DNA of 64,000 nt from Pseudanabaena sp. FACHB-1998 (lineage in GTDB: Bacteria > Cyanobacteriota > Cyanobacteriia > Pseudanabaenales > Pseudanabaenaceae), in NCBI RefSeq assembly GCF_014696355.1, contig NZ_JACJQA010000048.1, positions 1 to 64,000 of the forward strand, given 5' to 3'. The notes beneath the pieces were generated by a model. It made no database searches, was not told the origin of the DNA, and saw only the letters and a program-made list of their open reading frames with translations. Position 1 is the first letter of the stretch; each line of letters opens with the position of its first letter. Shown piece after piece: positions 7,001-16,542 of the stretch. The position numbers and the translations under genes were made by a program.

Positions 7001-9938
7001 AGCCTATGCTTTCTCTACTTACGGCTTAATTTTATGTGTAGGCGATGACATCGTGGCAGGTAATCAAGCAGCCGATATTGCGCTAGCCCTGATGAATAAG
7101 TCCCATGCCCTTGGATTTAAAGCCAAAATATTCAATCTGATCTATCACTTTGTCCGACCTTGGCAAGAGAGCGTGCGGCAATGCTTAGCCCCCTTACTTG
7201 AGGGCTATCAAGCGGGACTCGAATCTGGCGATCTAGAATTTGCGGCTTATTGTGTATATAACCACTGCCAGCTAGCCTATTTTGGCGGCGAAAATCTCCT
7301 CAAAGTTAAGCAAGATATGCAGAACTATGGCGAGGCGATCGCGCTTTTAAAACAGGAAATAGCCCTCAATTTCCATCAAATTGGGCAGCAGGCTGTTTTA
7401 AACTGGCTGGGCGAAGCCGAGAATCCACTGCTCTTAAAGGGTGCGGTTTATAACGAAGAGGAGCGATTACCTTTGCATATAGCCGCAGGCGATCGCTATT
7501 CCATTGGGACTTTTTATGTGCAGAAGTTGATTTTGACCTATCACTTTGGGCAATCACAGGAGGCGATCGCGATCGCCAAACTTGCCAAGCAATATAGTAC
7601 GGGGCTGGTGGGCGCAATTCAATCTACGGCTTTTTATTTCTACCATGCCTTAACTCTCTTGACTGCTGATGAAATAAAAGAAGCGGATTCTGAGATTTAC
7701 CAAGAATTTACTCAAGATCTCGAAAAGCTTGATTTTTGGGCTACCCACGCTCCTTCTAACTTTAGTCATCGCTGTCAACTGCTGCGTGCCGAATTAGCGC
7801 GAATTTCTGGACAGAGACTAGAAGCGATGGATTTATACGATCAGGCGATCGCCTCCGCTAAGGCTAATCAATATATCCAAGAAGAAGCCCTTGCCAACGA
7901 ACTAGCCGCTAAGTTTTATCTAGCCCAAAACAAGGTGGTGATTGCTAAAGCCTATATGCTGGAAGCCCAATATGCCTATTTGCAATGGGGTGGGCTAGCG
8001 AAAATTCAACATCTCAAAAATGAATATCCGCAACTACTCGCCCACATTACTACCGAACTGACAACTACTACAAAAAAACCTAAGCCCACCACAAATCCTA
8101 GCCTGACTCAATCATCCTCTAGTAAATTAGAACATCTAGAACTAAGTGCAGTATTGAAATCCTCTCAAGCGATCGCCAGTGAAATTAATCTGGAGCGCTT
8201 ACTGGAATTACTGATGAGTATTCTCATTGAGAATGCAGGCGCACAGATAGGATATCTACTCTTGCCAACTCAGATCTTTATTGATTCCTCCAATATGGAA
8301 ATAGAGAATGAATGGCAATGGCAGATAGAAGCCGTCAAATCTATTAACGATCAAAATGTTCAAGTAGTCCAGTCGCAACCCATCGATCTGACCGCGACTA
8401 GTCAAGATCAAGAAACTTTAGTCCCTGTATCTTTAGTAAATTATGTAATTCGTACCCATGAAAAGATTGTGCTTCACGATGCCACCCATGAAGGCGATTT
8501 TCAAAATGATTCATGGATTAGGCGACATCAGACAAAATCACTTTTATGTATGCCCTTGATCAACCAAGGCAAACTCATCGCCATTGTGCTTTTAGAAAAC
8601 AATTTAGTTGCCCAAGCCTTTACTCCAAATAGGGTAGAGATTTTACACTTACTTTCTTTTCATGCCGCGATTTCCATCATTAAGGCAAAGCTATTACAGC
8701 AGCAACAAGAACGAGAAATTGCCCTCCAGCGATCGGAAAGAACTTTACAAAATATCGTAGCTGGAACTTCGGCAGTTACAGGGGATGATTTTTTCAAGGC
8801 TTTAGCCCAACACATCGCTGAAGCCTTAAATGTTAAATATGCATTAGTGACTGAACTAGTGGATAACAAACTGCACACTCTCGGATTTTGTGCCAACGGA
8901 GTGCTGCTACCTTCTATCTCTTATCTTCCCGCCCAAACGCCCTGTGAAATCGCTTTAAATCATGGCGAATTTATCTGTAATAGCCTTGTGCAGCAAATGT
9001 TTCCCGAAGATTTAGATCTCGTCCATATGAGAGCCGATAGCTATATGGGAATTGCGCTGAAGGATACGCAGGGTCGAGGGATCGGCAATTTATGTATTCT
9101 CGATACGGAACCACTTCGGGACATCGAAAGGTTTGGCAATATCTTACAAGTATTTGCGGCAAGAGCATCGGCAGAACTTCAGCGCGAATCCGCCAATAAG
9201 GCTTTGTATGAACTAAATCAATCCTTAGAAATGAGGGTAAATCAACGCACGGCTCAACTAGAAGCTGCTAATAAAGAATTGGAGTCTTTTGCCTATTCTG
9301 TTTCCCATGATTTACGTGCACCGCTTAGGGCGATTGTCGGGTTTTCGCGCATATTGCAAGAGGATTATGGCGATCGCCTAGATAGTGAAGGTAATCGATT
9401 TATCAAGGTAGTACGAGATAATGCCCAACGCATGGGAGAACTAATTGATGACCTCTTAAATTTGTCGCGCTTAAATCGCAAGGAAATCTCCCGTCAGTCC
9501 ATTTCAATTAACAGCATGGTACAGAGAATCTTAAAAGATTTTGATACCGAGATTAATAATCGACAAGTTGAGGTGAGCGTTGATGATTTGCCTGATTGTC
9601 AAGCAGACAGTTCACTGCTCACTCAAGTATGGATTAACCTCATTTCCAATGCAGTGAAATACACCAGCAAAATTGCCAACGCCCAAATTAAGATCGGGGT
9701 TCAGTCCCACAATCAGGAAATTATCTACTTTATTCGCGATAATGGAGCTGGATTTGATATGCAATATGCTGACAAGTTATTTGGAGTATTTCAAAGAATG
9801 CATCTTGAACAAGAATTTGAAGGAACTGGCATTGGACTGGCGATCGCCCAAAGAATTGTTCAACGTCATGGCGGACGTATTTGGGCTGAGGCAGCCGTTA
9901 ATCAAGGCGCGACTTTCTACTTCACAGTTCCTGACTAA
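4062..9938 (+). CDS. HstK-type hybrid Ser/Thr kinase - AAA ATPase - GAF - histidine kinase
   Basis: A 1958-residue protein. Residues about 8-280 are a Ser/Thr kinase domain with the VIKIL lysine, an HKDINPSN catalytic loop (HRD read as HKD) and DFG. Residues about 300-600 are an AAA-type ATPase with Walker A GYSGIGKS and Walker B VIFLDDLQWAD. About 700-1370 is a helical, TPR-like region. Two GAF-like domains follow (about 1400-1560 and 1590-1720), then a coiled coil, a HisKA domain with phospho-acceptor H1749 in SVSHDLRAPL, and an HATPase with N, G1 and G2 boxes. This architecture is known from cyanobacterial HstK proteins. It starts a three-gene signalling cluster, and its last 590 bp nearly duplicate the end of the next gene. 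Confidence 0.92.
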   Translation: MLNITGYTIAEKIYESNNSHVYRAIRQQDSLPIVIKILMTEFTTSQLMGRYKLEYEITKKLSSDFIVEAYDLIPYQNGFAIILEDFGGESLSDFLTENELELEQKLKLAIQICEGVIQIHSANIIHKDINPSNIVINANTNQLKIIDFGIASSIQKETSLVAGQNDYLEGTLAYMSPEQTGRMNRSLDYRTDLYGMGVTFYQILTQRLPFQSEDQLELIHQHLALEPIPLNLIDAQLPPILSDIILKLLAKNAEQRYQSAWGVKADLEECLKMLQTQGVIEPFELAIQDIADKFLISEKLYGRTEEVKVLSSAMERIVDRDKPSDRLEIILVSGYSGIGKSRLVQEFLKAITKNHGYFITGKFDQYQRNIPYSAFIQAFQNLIKYLLTESAESLNNWRIKLRDTLGANSHLITQVIPNLSIILGDTSPSSEVDIDKNISASESRNRFNLAFQNFISLFAQPEHPLVIFLDDLQWADLASLELLKNLASSSAKKSLLLIGAYRDNEVNAAHPMMQIMELIRQDNGIINHLYLSELNIFDVNQLIADTLHCSPEDSSALAELLQQKTGGNPFFMNEFLKSLYDDRLINFDYLSRRWQWSITKIQEREITDNVVSFMADKILRLRDRTQYLLQIAACIGNQFDIETLGMLAELSPVETMHSLMEAIAEGLILTLGHNPQSLYYSIEFSQTKSHIIYKFAHDRIQQAAYSLIPEADKALLHYEIGKLLLEDLLAKSKSSATSLTKSSTISSANFLENILQDSFDHQIFMIVNQFRLGIQEVAESDSRVYIARLNLRAGHKARLSYAYESGLQYCEVGLQLLGDEPWTDQPQLTQDLYLEATTLACLAGRFDRVDEMSAIASDHIRDILDRAKFVEVQIQSLIARNRLGEAIAIALDMLHHLSVDLPQQPQSETMQQSLANIAQIIAIVGNVLALPQMSDKFILAAMKILSNMASAAYIGSPALYPLIVLKQVELSLGFGNTLETAYAFSTYGLILCVGDDIVAGNQAADIALALMNKSHALGFKAKIFNLIYHFVRPWQESVRQCLAPLLEGYQAGLESGDLEFAAYCVYNHCQLAYFGGENLLKVKQDMQNYGEAIALLKQEIALNFHQIGQQAVLNWLGEAENPLLLKGAVYNEEERLPLHIAAGDRYSIGTFYVQKLILTYHFGQSQEAIAIAKLAKQYSTGLVGAIQSTAFYFYHALTLLTADEIKEADSEIYQEFTQDLEKLDFWATHAPSNFSHRCQLLRAELARISGQRLEAMDLYDQAIASAKANQYIQEEALANELAAKFYLAQNKVVIAKAYMLEAQYAYLQWGGLAKIQHLKNEYPQLLAHITTELTTTTKKPKPTTNPSLTQSSSSKLEHLELSAVLKSSQAIASEINLERLLELLMSILIENAGAQIGYLLLPTQIFIDSSNMEIENEWQWQIEAVKSINDQNVQVVQSQPIDLTATSQDQETLVPVSLVNYVIRTHEKIVLHDATHEGDFQNDSWIRRHQTKSLLCMPLINQGKLIAIVLLENNLVAQAFTPNRVEILHLLSFHAAISIIKAKLLQQQQEREIALQRSERTLQNIVAGTSAVTGDDFFKALAQHIAEALNVKYALVTELVDNKLHTLGFCANGVLLPSISYLPAQTPCEIALNHGEFICNSLVQQMFPEDLDLVHMRADSYMGIALKDTQGRGIGNLCILDTEPLRDIERFGNILQVFAARASAELQRESANKALYELNQSLEMRVNQRTAQLEAANKELESFAYSVSHDLRAPLRAIVGFSRILQEDYGDRLDSEGNRFIKVVRDNAQRMGELIDDLLNLSRLNRKEISRQSISINSMVQRILKDFDTEINNRQVEVSVDDLPDCQADSSLLTQVWINLISNAVKYTSKIANAQIKIGVQSHNQEIIYFIRDNGAGFDMQYADKLFGVFQRMHLEQEFEGTGIGLAIAQRIVQRHGGRIWAEAAVNQGATFYFTVPD
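9342..9931 (+). repeat. Near-identical histidine kinase module, copy 1
   Basis: From 9342 the DNA matches 12292-12881 at a constant offset of 2950 bp, with about 10 substitutions counted by eye. Upstream of 9342 the two genes diverge quickly. It covers most of HisKA and all of the HATPase domain. Confidence 0.9.
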
Positions 9939-9951
9939 GTTGTAGATAAAA

Positions 9952-12891
9952 ATGAACTTAATAAAAAATTTGAAATCAAAGTTGTTTCTCAGTCGCCCAG
10001 CGATCGCCTTAATCATTCTTATAATCACGGGATTTGTCGGAAACTATTGTCGCTGGACGTTATTTTTTGATATTGATTTTATATTTGGTTCGATCGCTGT
10101 TTGGATTGTGGTTTGTCTCTATGGCTTAAGATGGGGAACCTTAGCAGGGTTTATTGCGGGATATTGTACTTATGTAATTTGGCATCATCCCTATACCACC
10201 GTAACTTTTACCGCCGAAGCATTATTTGTGGGATGGCTATTTCATAATCGACAGCAAAATAATATTGTTTTGCTCGATGCGCTTTTTTGGCTATTAATTG
10301 GAATGCCATTAGTCTGGTTATTTTACGGGGTGATTCTGGGCATTGATCAAACTCAAGTTTTGATTATTTTAATGAAGCAACCTGTCAATGGGATTTTTAA
10401 TGCACTCATGGCAAGTTTAATGCTTACTCACTTGCCGATTCATCATTGGATAAAACGACCTGCCTCGATCAACAATTTATCATTACAACAAACTCTTTTT
10501 AATTTATTAGTTTTATTTGTATCAGTCCCCACACTTTTGTTAATTGTTCTTTCAAGCAATCAGGTCGTTGATGATATTAAAAATACAGTTCGCTTAAATC
10601 TAAATGATGCATCGCGTTATTTAATTGTTGAAGCACAAGGCTGGTATGAAAGACGGTTAGTGGCAGCAAATGGACTTGCCGAATTAGCATCAACTACACC
10701 AATACAGAACAACTTAATTCGCCAAAGAGTTGCATTTACGCGACTTAACTTTCCTGATTTCAAACATATTTACTTTTTAGATGAAACAGGAACTACTGTT
10801 TTTGATTTTAACAGTGATAATAAGATAGTTGAAAGCGCTTTTAATCAAAATGACTATTTCGAGCAGCTTAAGAAAACGCCTCAGCCTATTCTCTCGCCTG
10901 TAATGTTTCAACCCGATAGATCTAAATTCGCAATCGCTTTATTAGGTGTGCCAATAAAACGGGATGGTAAATTCGTGGGTGCGGTTTTAAGCGAGATAGA
11001 TTTAAGCAAACTGACAAATTTATTTCAGTCTAGTTTAGACGGAGAAAATTTAGATATTTTACTGCTCGATCAACAGCAGACTGTTGCTTCTAGCACCAAA
11101 TCAGAATTAATTGGCAATCCAAAATTTGACTGGCGCAAAGATGGCAAAATCAGTCAAATTGATGAAAATTCTTACCATGTACTTTCAGTCAAAAGCAGCT
11201 ATCTCGTAATGGTACAGTGGCAAAAATCTCAGTTTATAAAAGAATTTAAATTAAATACAAATTTCCCTTGGACAATGGTTGTCCAGATCGCCGCAAAACC
11301 CTATGTCCAGCAAATTGAACGTATTCACACTCGTAACATGGCGATATTGCTATCAGTGTCAGCATTAGCGCTAATTTTAGCAGCTCTAGTCAGTCGTCAA
11401 ATAGCAAAACCGTTACTCCAGTTAGCAGAAATTACCACCAACTTACCAAATAAACTCCTAGATCAAGAACCAATCTATTGGCTACGCAGCTCAGTTACGG
11501 AGTTAGTAATATTAATCAAGAATTTCCGTGCCATGTCTTCTAGTTTGCAACAGAAATTTCGAGAAATTAATCAAGCTAATGAACTTTTGGAATTGCGTGT
11601 TCAAGAACGAACTCAAGATTTGAGTGAACAAAATCGTCGTATAGAAATTTTTGCAAAAGTTACCCTAACAATCCGTCAATCTATTGAACTTAAAGAAATT
11701 CTGCATAGAACAGTTATCGAAATCCACAAAATCCTCCAAACCGATCGCGTATTTATTTATCAAATCAATCCCGATTTAACAGGAGATGTTGTAGAAGAAT
11801 CTGTAGTTTCAACTTATCCAGCTTTAATTGGTTTTAAAATATTTGATCCTTGTTTTCCTGATTGTATAAATGATTATGTTCATGGGCGTATCAGCGTAAT
11901 TAATGACATCGCTAATTGCGAGCTTAAATCTTGTTATCTTGATTTCCTTAAACAATTTGATGTCAAGGCAAACATCATTGTGCCAATTTTACAAGCTGAT
12001 CAGCTTTGGGGATTGTTAGTTGTGCATCAATGCGATCGCCCACGTCAGTGGCTACCCTTTGAGATTGAGTTTCTATTGCAATTAGCAAACCAATTGAGTA
12101 TTGCGATATTTCAAAGTGAACTAGTCGTTAACCTTCGCCAAAACGAACAATCTTTACAGCATCTCAACGAACAACTCGAAAATCGTGTGTCGCAGCGTAC
12201 TGCTGAGCTAGAATCTGCTAATAAAGATCTCGAATCTTTTGCCTATTCTGTTTCCCATGACCTCCGTGCACCATTGAGGGCGATCGATGGATTTTCGCGC
12301 ATATTGCAAGAGGATTATGGCGATCGCCTAGATAGTGAAGGTAATCGATTTATCAAGGTAGTACGAGATAATGCCCAACGCATGGGAGAACTAATTGATG
12401 ACCTCTTAAATTTATCGCGCTTAAATCGCAAGGAAATCTCCCGTCAGTCCATTTCAATTAACAGCATGGTACAGAGAATCTTAAAAGACTTTGATGCCGA
12501 GATTAATAATCGACAAGTTGAGGTGAGCGTTGATGATTTGCCTGATTGTCAAGCCGACAGTTCACTGCTCACTCAAGTATGGATTAATCTCATTTCCAAT
12601 GCAGTTAAATACACCAGCAAAATTGCCAACGCCCAGATTAAGATCGGGGTTCAGTCTCACAATCAGGAAATTATCTACTTTATTCGCGATAATGGAGCTG
12701 GATTTGATATGCAATATGCTGACAAGTTATTTGGAGTATTTCAAAGAATGCATCTTGAACAAGAATTTGAAGGAACTGGCATTGGACTGGCGATCGCCCA
12801 AAGAATCGTTCAACGTCATGGCGGACGTATTTGGGCTGAGGCAGCCGTTAATCAAGGCGCGACTTTCTACTTCACAATTCCTGATAAGTAG
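9952..12891 (+). CDS. Membrane sensor histidine kinase (TM - Cache-like - HAMP - GAF - HK)
   Basis: A 979-residue protein. Residues about 12-165 contain several membrane helices in a MASE-like block, followed by a helix near 177-200. An extracytoplasmic Cache-like region follows (about 205-455), then a helix at about 463-483 (MAILLSVSALALILAALV), a HAMP-like stretch, a GAF domain (about 570-720, with the DRVFIYQ motif of phytochrome-like GAFs but no obvious bilin-binding Cys at the usual place), a coiled coil and HisKA with H769 in SVSHDLRAPL. HATPase closes the protein. It begins 13 bp after the HstK-like gene and shares its catalytic module with only three residue changes after the histidine. 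The stop lies inside a family B repeat. Confidence 0.9.
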   Translation: MNLIKNLKSKLFLSRPAIALIILIITGFVGNYCRWTLFFDIDFIFGSIAVWIVVCLYGLRWGTLAGFIAGYCTYVIWHHPYTTVTFTAEALFVGWLFHNRQQNNIVLLDALFWLLIGMPLVWLFYGVILGIDQTQVLIILMKQPVNGIFNALMASLMLTHLPIHHWIKRPASINNLSLQQTLFNLLVLFVSVPTLLLIVLSSNQVVDDIKNTVRLNLNDASRYLIVEAQGWYERRLVAANGLAELASTTPIQNNLIRQRVAFTRLNFPDFKHIYFLDETGTTVFDFNSDNKIVESAFNQNDYFEQLKKTPQPILSPVMFQPDRSKFAIALLGVPIKRDGKFVGAVLSEIDLSKLTNLFQSSLDGENLDILLLDQQQTVASSTKSELIGNPKFDWRKDGKISQIDENSYHVLSVKSSYLVMVQWQKSQFIKEFKLNTNFPWTMVVQIAAKPYVQQIERIHTRNMAILLSVSALALILAALVSRQIAKPLLQLAEITTNLPNKLLDQEPIYWLRSSVTELVILIKNFRAMSSSLQQKFREINQANELLELRVQERTQDLSEQNRRIEIFAKVTLTIRQSIELKEILHRTVIEIHKILQTDRVFIYQINPDLTGDVVEESVVSTYPALIGFKIFDPCFPDCINDYVHGRISVINDIANCELKSCYLDFLKQFDVKANIIVPILQADQLWGLLVVHQCDRPRQWLPFEIEFLLQLANQLSIAIFQSELVVNLRQNEQSLQHLNEQLENRVSQRTAELESANKDLESFAYSVSHDLRAPLRAIDGFSRILQEDYGDRLDSEGNRFIKVVRDNAQRMGELIDDLLNLSRLNRKEISRQSISINSMVQRILKDFDAEINNRQVEVSVDDLPDCQADSSLLTQVWINLISNAVKYTSKIANAQIKIGVQSHNQEIIYFIRDNGAGFDMQYADKLFGVFQRMHLEQEFEGTGIGLAIAQRIVQRHGGRIWAEAAVNQGATFYFTIPDK
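12292..12881 (+). repeat. Near-identical histidine kinase module, copy 2
   Basis: Partner of 9342-9931. Protein differences after the phospho-acceptor histidine are V/D, T/A and V/I. Such a sharp boundary suggests recent gene conversion or segmental duplication. Confidence 0.9.
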
Positions 12892-12964
12892 CTAAGCCCC
12901 AAGGCTATGACGTACACCGTACGCCACAGCCTTGAGGGTTTATATAATTGCGTCCAGCTACTTA
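12885..12964. repeat. Family B MITE-like element overlapping a stop codon (80 bp)
   Basis: It begins with TAAGTAGCTAAG at 12885 and ends with CCAGCTACTTA at 12964. An imperfect stem (12900-12915 with 12919-12934, two A/C mismatches) sits in the middle. The TAG at 12889-12891, the kinase stop codon, lies in the left terminal repeat. Confidence 0.65.
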
Positions 12965-12986
12965 GCGAATAACCTAAATTAATCTT

Positions 12987-13439
12987 ATGACAGATCAATT
13001 TCTAAGCCAATCCGTCTTTATTTTGTTAGTAGAGGACAATCCTGCCGATGCCGAATTAGCAATTCGAGCTTTACGTCGTGGTCGGATTAGTAACCCCATT
13101 CAAGTATTAAAAGATGGTGCTGAAGCTCTCGATTTTATTTACTGTCGTGGTGATTATACGCATCGGGAATTTACAGACTTCCCCAAGTTGATTTTGTTGG
13201 ATTTAAAGTTACCTAAAATTAGTGGTTTAGATGTATTAAAACACCTTAAGTCCGATCAAAGTACGCAATCAATTCCTATTGTGGTTTTGACTTCTTCGGC
13301 ACAAGATAGCGATGTCATTGAGAGCTATAAACTAGGTGTCAATAGTTATATTGTTAAACCCGTTGATTTTGAGCAATTCAATCAATCCATTGAGCGACTA
13401 GGATTTTATTGGGTCGTGATCAATAAAACACCGTTTTAA
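12987..13439 (+). CDS. Single-domain response regulator (Rcp1-like)
   Basis: A 150-residue receiver domain with nothing attached. The acidic pair E16-D17, phospho-acceptor D72 in LILLDLKLP, T102 and K124 in YIVKPVDF are all present. The insertion between beta-2 and beta-3 (DFIYCRGDYTHREFTDFPK) is the one seen in Rcp1-type partners of cyanobacterial phytochromes and related GAF kinases. It lies 95 bp after the second of two histidine kinases, separated by a family B repeat, and is the natural phosphate acceptor for one or both. It has no output domain, so it probably acts by protein contact or phosphorelay. Confidence 0.9.
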   Translation: MTDQFLSQSVFILLVEDNPADAELAIRALRRGRISNPIQVLKDGAEALDFIYCRGDYTHREFTDFPKLILLDLKLPKISGLDVLKHLKSDQSTQSIPIVVLTSSAQDSDVIESYKLGVNSYIVKPVDFEQFNQSIERLGFYWVVINKTPF

Positions 13440-13446
13440 AGCCCAA

Positions 13447-13496
13447 CCAATTAATTTTTTAAAGTTCTGCAAGCAGAACTTCAAAAAATTAATTGG
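13447..13496. terminator. 24-bp hairpin after the response regulator gene
   Basis: The arms 13447-13470 and 13473-13496 pair with one A/C mismatch around a 2-nt loop. It starts 8 bp after the stop codon and is A/T rich at its base, so it probably ends transcription of the kinase cluster. Confidence 0.65.
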
Positions 13497-13518
13497 TGTT
13501 ACGATGAAAATTTCATAA

Positions 13519-13601
13519 AAACCAGAGTCAAAAGCTGTGATGCTTGCTGTATGTACATCACAGCTTTTAAAATTTTATATTTAATTGCAACCCGCTACTT
13601 A
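13519..13601. repeat. Family B-related element, degenerate left end
   Basis: A perfect 13-bp stem (13530-13542 with 13556-13568) is followed by TTTAATTGCAACCCGCTACT and a final A at 13601, the family B right end. A matching left end is not clear. Apart from this and the hairpin before it, the 307-bp space 13440-13746 holds nothing I recognise. Confidence 0.5.
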
Positions 13602-13746
13602 GAAGAAACGATCGCTTCAGCAGTCAATTGAGCGGCGATCGCAGGAAAAATCCTTACGCATCGGAGCCAAAGACACTACACGACTTGATTTTGCTGTTAC
13701 ATTGTTTTTGTTATCGTGATTTTCATGTACAGCGTTCGTAGATTTT

Positions 13747-16494
13747 ATGGCAAAGCAAGGGCAGCAACAGCTAGATTTTTGGTCGGAGTCTAATGGGGGA
13801 AACATCATACCGACTTCACTGCATACCGAAATGCAGCGATCGTATCTAGAATACGCCATGAGCGTCATTGTCGGTCGGGCTTTGCCTGATGCCCGTGACG
13901 GTCTCAAACCTGTGCATCGGCGCATTATCTACGCAATGCATGAGCTTGGGCTAGTCCCCGATCGCCCCTTTCGGAAATGCGCCCGCGTCGTTGGGGATGT
14001 GTTAGGTAAATATCACCCCCACGGCGATCAATCGGTTTACGATGCCCTTGTGCGCTTAGTGCAGGATTTTTCGAGCCGTTATCCCTTGCTGGCAGGGCAT
14101 GGCAACTTCGGCTCGGTGGATAATGACCCTGCGGCGGCGATGCGTTATACCGAATGTCGTTTGGCAGCGATCGGCAACGAGGCTTTGCTGGGGGAAATCG
14201 AGGAAGAAGTCGTTGATTTTGTCGATAACTTTGATGGCTCAGAACAGGAGCCTGCGGTACTGCCTGCTCAATTGCCGATGCTATTGCTCAATGGGGCGAC
14301 GGGTATCGCCGTGGGGATGGCAACAAATATTCCGCCTCACAATTTAAGTGAAGTAGTAGATGGCGCGATCGCCTTGATCGATAATCCCCATCTGTCCGAT
14401 GAGCAGTTGCTCAGCATAATTCCTGCGCCCGACTTCCCCACAGGTGGGATCATCATGAACGAGGAGGGGGTGCGCGAAGCCTATCTGACGGGCAAAGGTA
14501 GTGTGACCATGCGCGGTGTTGCCTCCGTCGAGCAGATGGGCGGCAAAGGCACTGGCAAGCGCCAAAAGCAAGCAATCATCGTTACCGAGTTACCCTATCA
14601 GGTAAATAAATCGGCATGGATCGAGAAAATTGCCGAACTGGTGAACAATAACAAAATTGACGGTATTTCCGATATTCGGGATGAAAGCGATCGCACGGGA
14701 ATGCGGGTAGTTATTGAATTAAAAAAAGATATTTCCCCTGAAGCGGTGATTGATCAGCTATATCGCCAAACCGCTTTGCAATCAAACTTTGGGGTAATTC
14801 TCCTTGCGCTCAAGGGTTCTCAACCCAAGCAAATGACTTTGCGCGAATTGCTGCAAGAGTTTCTCGAATTTCGTGAAGAAACCCTATCGAAACGCTTCCG
14901 CTATGAATTAAAAAAAGCACAGGAAAAATCGCATCTATTGGAAGGATTAGTCATCGTCCTTCAAGATATTGATCGCCTGATTAGAATTTTGCGATTTGCC
15001 AATAATAGCGCCCTTGCTAAGACGGATTTGCAGACCGAGTTTGCCCTTTCGGAAACTCAAGCGGAAGCGATTCTCTCGATGCCTTTGCGCCGTATCACCG
15101 CCATTGAGCAACAAAAGATTCGTGAGGATTTGGATGGGTTGCAGCAACAGGTGGCGAGATTAGAGAGATTGCTAAGCGATCGCCGCGAGTTAATGAAATT
15201 TCTGAAGAAGGAATTGCGCGATCACAAAAAACACCACAGCGATCCAAGGCGTACTCGTCTGGCATGGCAGTTATTAGAGAATTATCAAAATCAACAAAAG
15301 CCCGTAGAAGTTGCTGCGAGTTCTCCCGAACCGACAAAAGCTAAGAGTAGTAAAGGCGATCGCGCAGTCCCGAAAACTGCTCAGGAAACCTCGATTCCCC
15401 CCACGGTAGAAGTTGCCACCGTTAAGGAAAAAAGTCCAGAGAAAAAATCTCGTACTTCTCCTAAAACCTCTCAACCCGTAGAAATTCCACTTCTATCTTT
15501 AACTACGGAGCTAAACATTCCCGTTGCCGAACCACAGGATATTACGGTGCAACTTACCCATAAGGGCTATATCAAGAGCTTTGAGAGTAGTGCCAAAATC
15601 TCGCAATCGGTGGATCTCGGTGAAGATGTGACGATCGCTTCCTACAATACCCGCAGCGATCGCGAGATGGTAGTACTCACCAGCGCTGGTAAAGCCCTCC
15701 CTCTAGCCCTAGTAAATATTCCCCTTGTCAAAGGCAAAGGACGCGGCACACCCTTGATTACTCTTTTGCCTGACAGCACCGAAAATGCCGTTTCGCAAAT
15801 CGTTTCGCAATTTGTTTGGGAAAAGAATCCTGAATCAACGGAAGGATTAGTTTTACTATCCAGTCAAGGCAAAATCAAGCGATCGCCCCTTGCCGAATTT
15901 GCGGATATGACCGCAAGGGGGTTAATCGCCGCCAAATTTAAAGAAGATGATTCTCTCTTCTGGGCGGATGTGGTGAGCGTTGACCAAGAACTGGCGATCG
16001 CCACTTCCGCAGGTCGGATTCTCCGTTTCAAAGCCGATGAAACTCAAATTCCTACGATTGGACGCGCCGCCGCAGGTAATATTGCGCTCCGCTTAGGCAG
16101 TTCCGAATCCCAAATTGGTGTGTCAGTCCTCGATTTGGCGAATTATCCGAATTCTGAACTAGTCTTAATCACTGCCGAAGGATTCGCCAAACGGATAGGG
16201 GCGGCGAATATCAAAGCGGCGATGCGGGGAGCCATTGGCGCTCAAAGCTTTAAATTCCAGTCGCGCACCGATCGCCTAGTGAGCATGGTGGCGATCGCCA
16301 ATCCCCGTCCCGATCTACCCGTTACTTTCTTGATCGGTCAAGAAAATGACATCGGCTTGAGAACTGTGCAAATGCCTCTAGGTGCAATTCCCCTAGAATC
16401 GCCTAACAGTCAAGGACGCTCCATCTTTGCTGGAGAAAGCGATCTGGTGCGATCGGAAAAAGTTATTCGCGTAGCTACTCCTGTTACGACTTAA
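13747..16494 (+). CDS. DNA gyrase/topoisomerase IV subunit A paralogue
   Basis: A 915-residue type IIA topoisomerase A subunit. It has the [14 protein letters not shown] winged-helix segment, the catalytic tyrosine Y134 in [11 protein letters not shown], the tower and coiled coil to about residue 510, and a C-terminal beta-pinwheel from about 595. The two halves are joined by a charged linker rich in K, P, S and T (about 520-590) that is longer than usual. In the quinolone-determining region the usual Ser83 (E. coli numbering) is Gln (Q95, HGDQSVYD) while Asp87 is kept. The canonical GyrA box is replaced by a K-G-K-G-R-G-T-P version. Cyanobacteria often encode two GyrA-like proteins; this looks like the second, ParC-like one. 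It is monocistronic. Confidence 0.85.
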   Translation: MAKQGQQQLDFWSESNGGNIIPTSLHTEMQRSYLEYAMSVIVGRALPDARDGLKPVHRRIIYAMHELGLVPDRPFRKCARVVGDVLGKYHPHGDQSVYDALVRLVQDFSSRYPLLAGHGNFGSVDNDPAAAMRYTECRLAAIGNEALLGEIEEEVVDFVDNFDGSEQEPAVLPAQLPMLLLNGATGIAVGMATNIPPHNLSEVVDGAIALIDNPHLSDEQLLSIIPAPDFPTGGIIMNEEGVREAYLTGKGSVTMRGVASVEQMGGKGTGKRQKQAIIVTELPYQVNKSAWIEKIAELVNNNKIDGISDIRDESDRTGMRVVIELKKDISPEAVIDQLYRQTALQSNFGVILLALKGSQPKQMTLRELLQEFLEFREETLSKRFRYELKKAQEKSHLLEGLVIVLQDIDRLIRILRFANNSALAKTDLQTEFALSETQAEAILSMPLRRITAIEQQKIREDLDGLQQQVARLERLLSDRRELMKFLKKELRDHKKHHSDPRRTRLAWQLLENYQNQQKPVEVAASSPEPTKAKSSKGDRAVPKTAQETSIPPTVEVATVKEKSPEKKSRTSPKTSQPVEIPLLSLTTELNIPVAEPQDITVQLTHKGYIKSFESSAKISQSVDLGEDVTIASYNTRSDREMVVLTSAGKALPLALVNIPLVKGKGRGTPLITLLPDSTENAVSQIVSQFVWEKNPESTEGLVLLSSQGKIKRSPLAEFADMTARGLIAAKFKEDDSLFWADVVSVDQELAIATSAGRILRFKADETQIPTIGRAAAGNIALRLGSSESQIGVSVLDLANYPNSELVLITAEGFAKRIGAANIKAAMRGAIGAQSFKFQSRTDRLVSMVAIANPRPDLPVTFLIGQENDIGLRTVQMPLGAIPLESPNSQGRSIFAGESDLVRSEKVIRVATPVTT

Positions 16495-16531
16495 AATTAT
16501 AAAAGCAGAGCTTTGCTCTGCTTTTATAATT
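16495..16531. terminator. Perfect 17-bp hairpin after the gyrA-like gene
   Basis: Arms 16495-16511 and 16515-16531, loop TTT. It begins directly after the gyrA-like stop and ends 12 bp before the start codon of the next gene. Confidence 0.7.
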
Positions 16532-16542
16532 CCTGTAAAACC

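Noticed and set aside
13617-13925. Open frame on the minus strand upstream of and overlapping the gyrA-like gene
   Set aside because: It mostly covers the antisense of the start of the gyrA-like gene and has no recognisable family; coding signal is on the plus strand.
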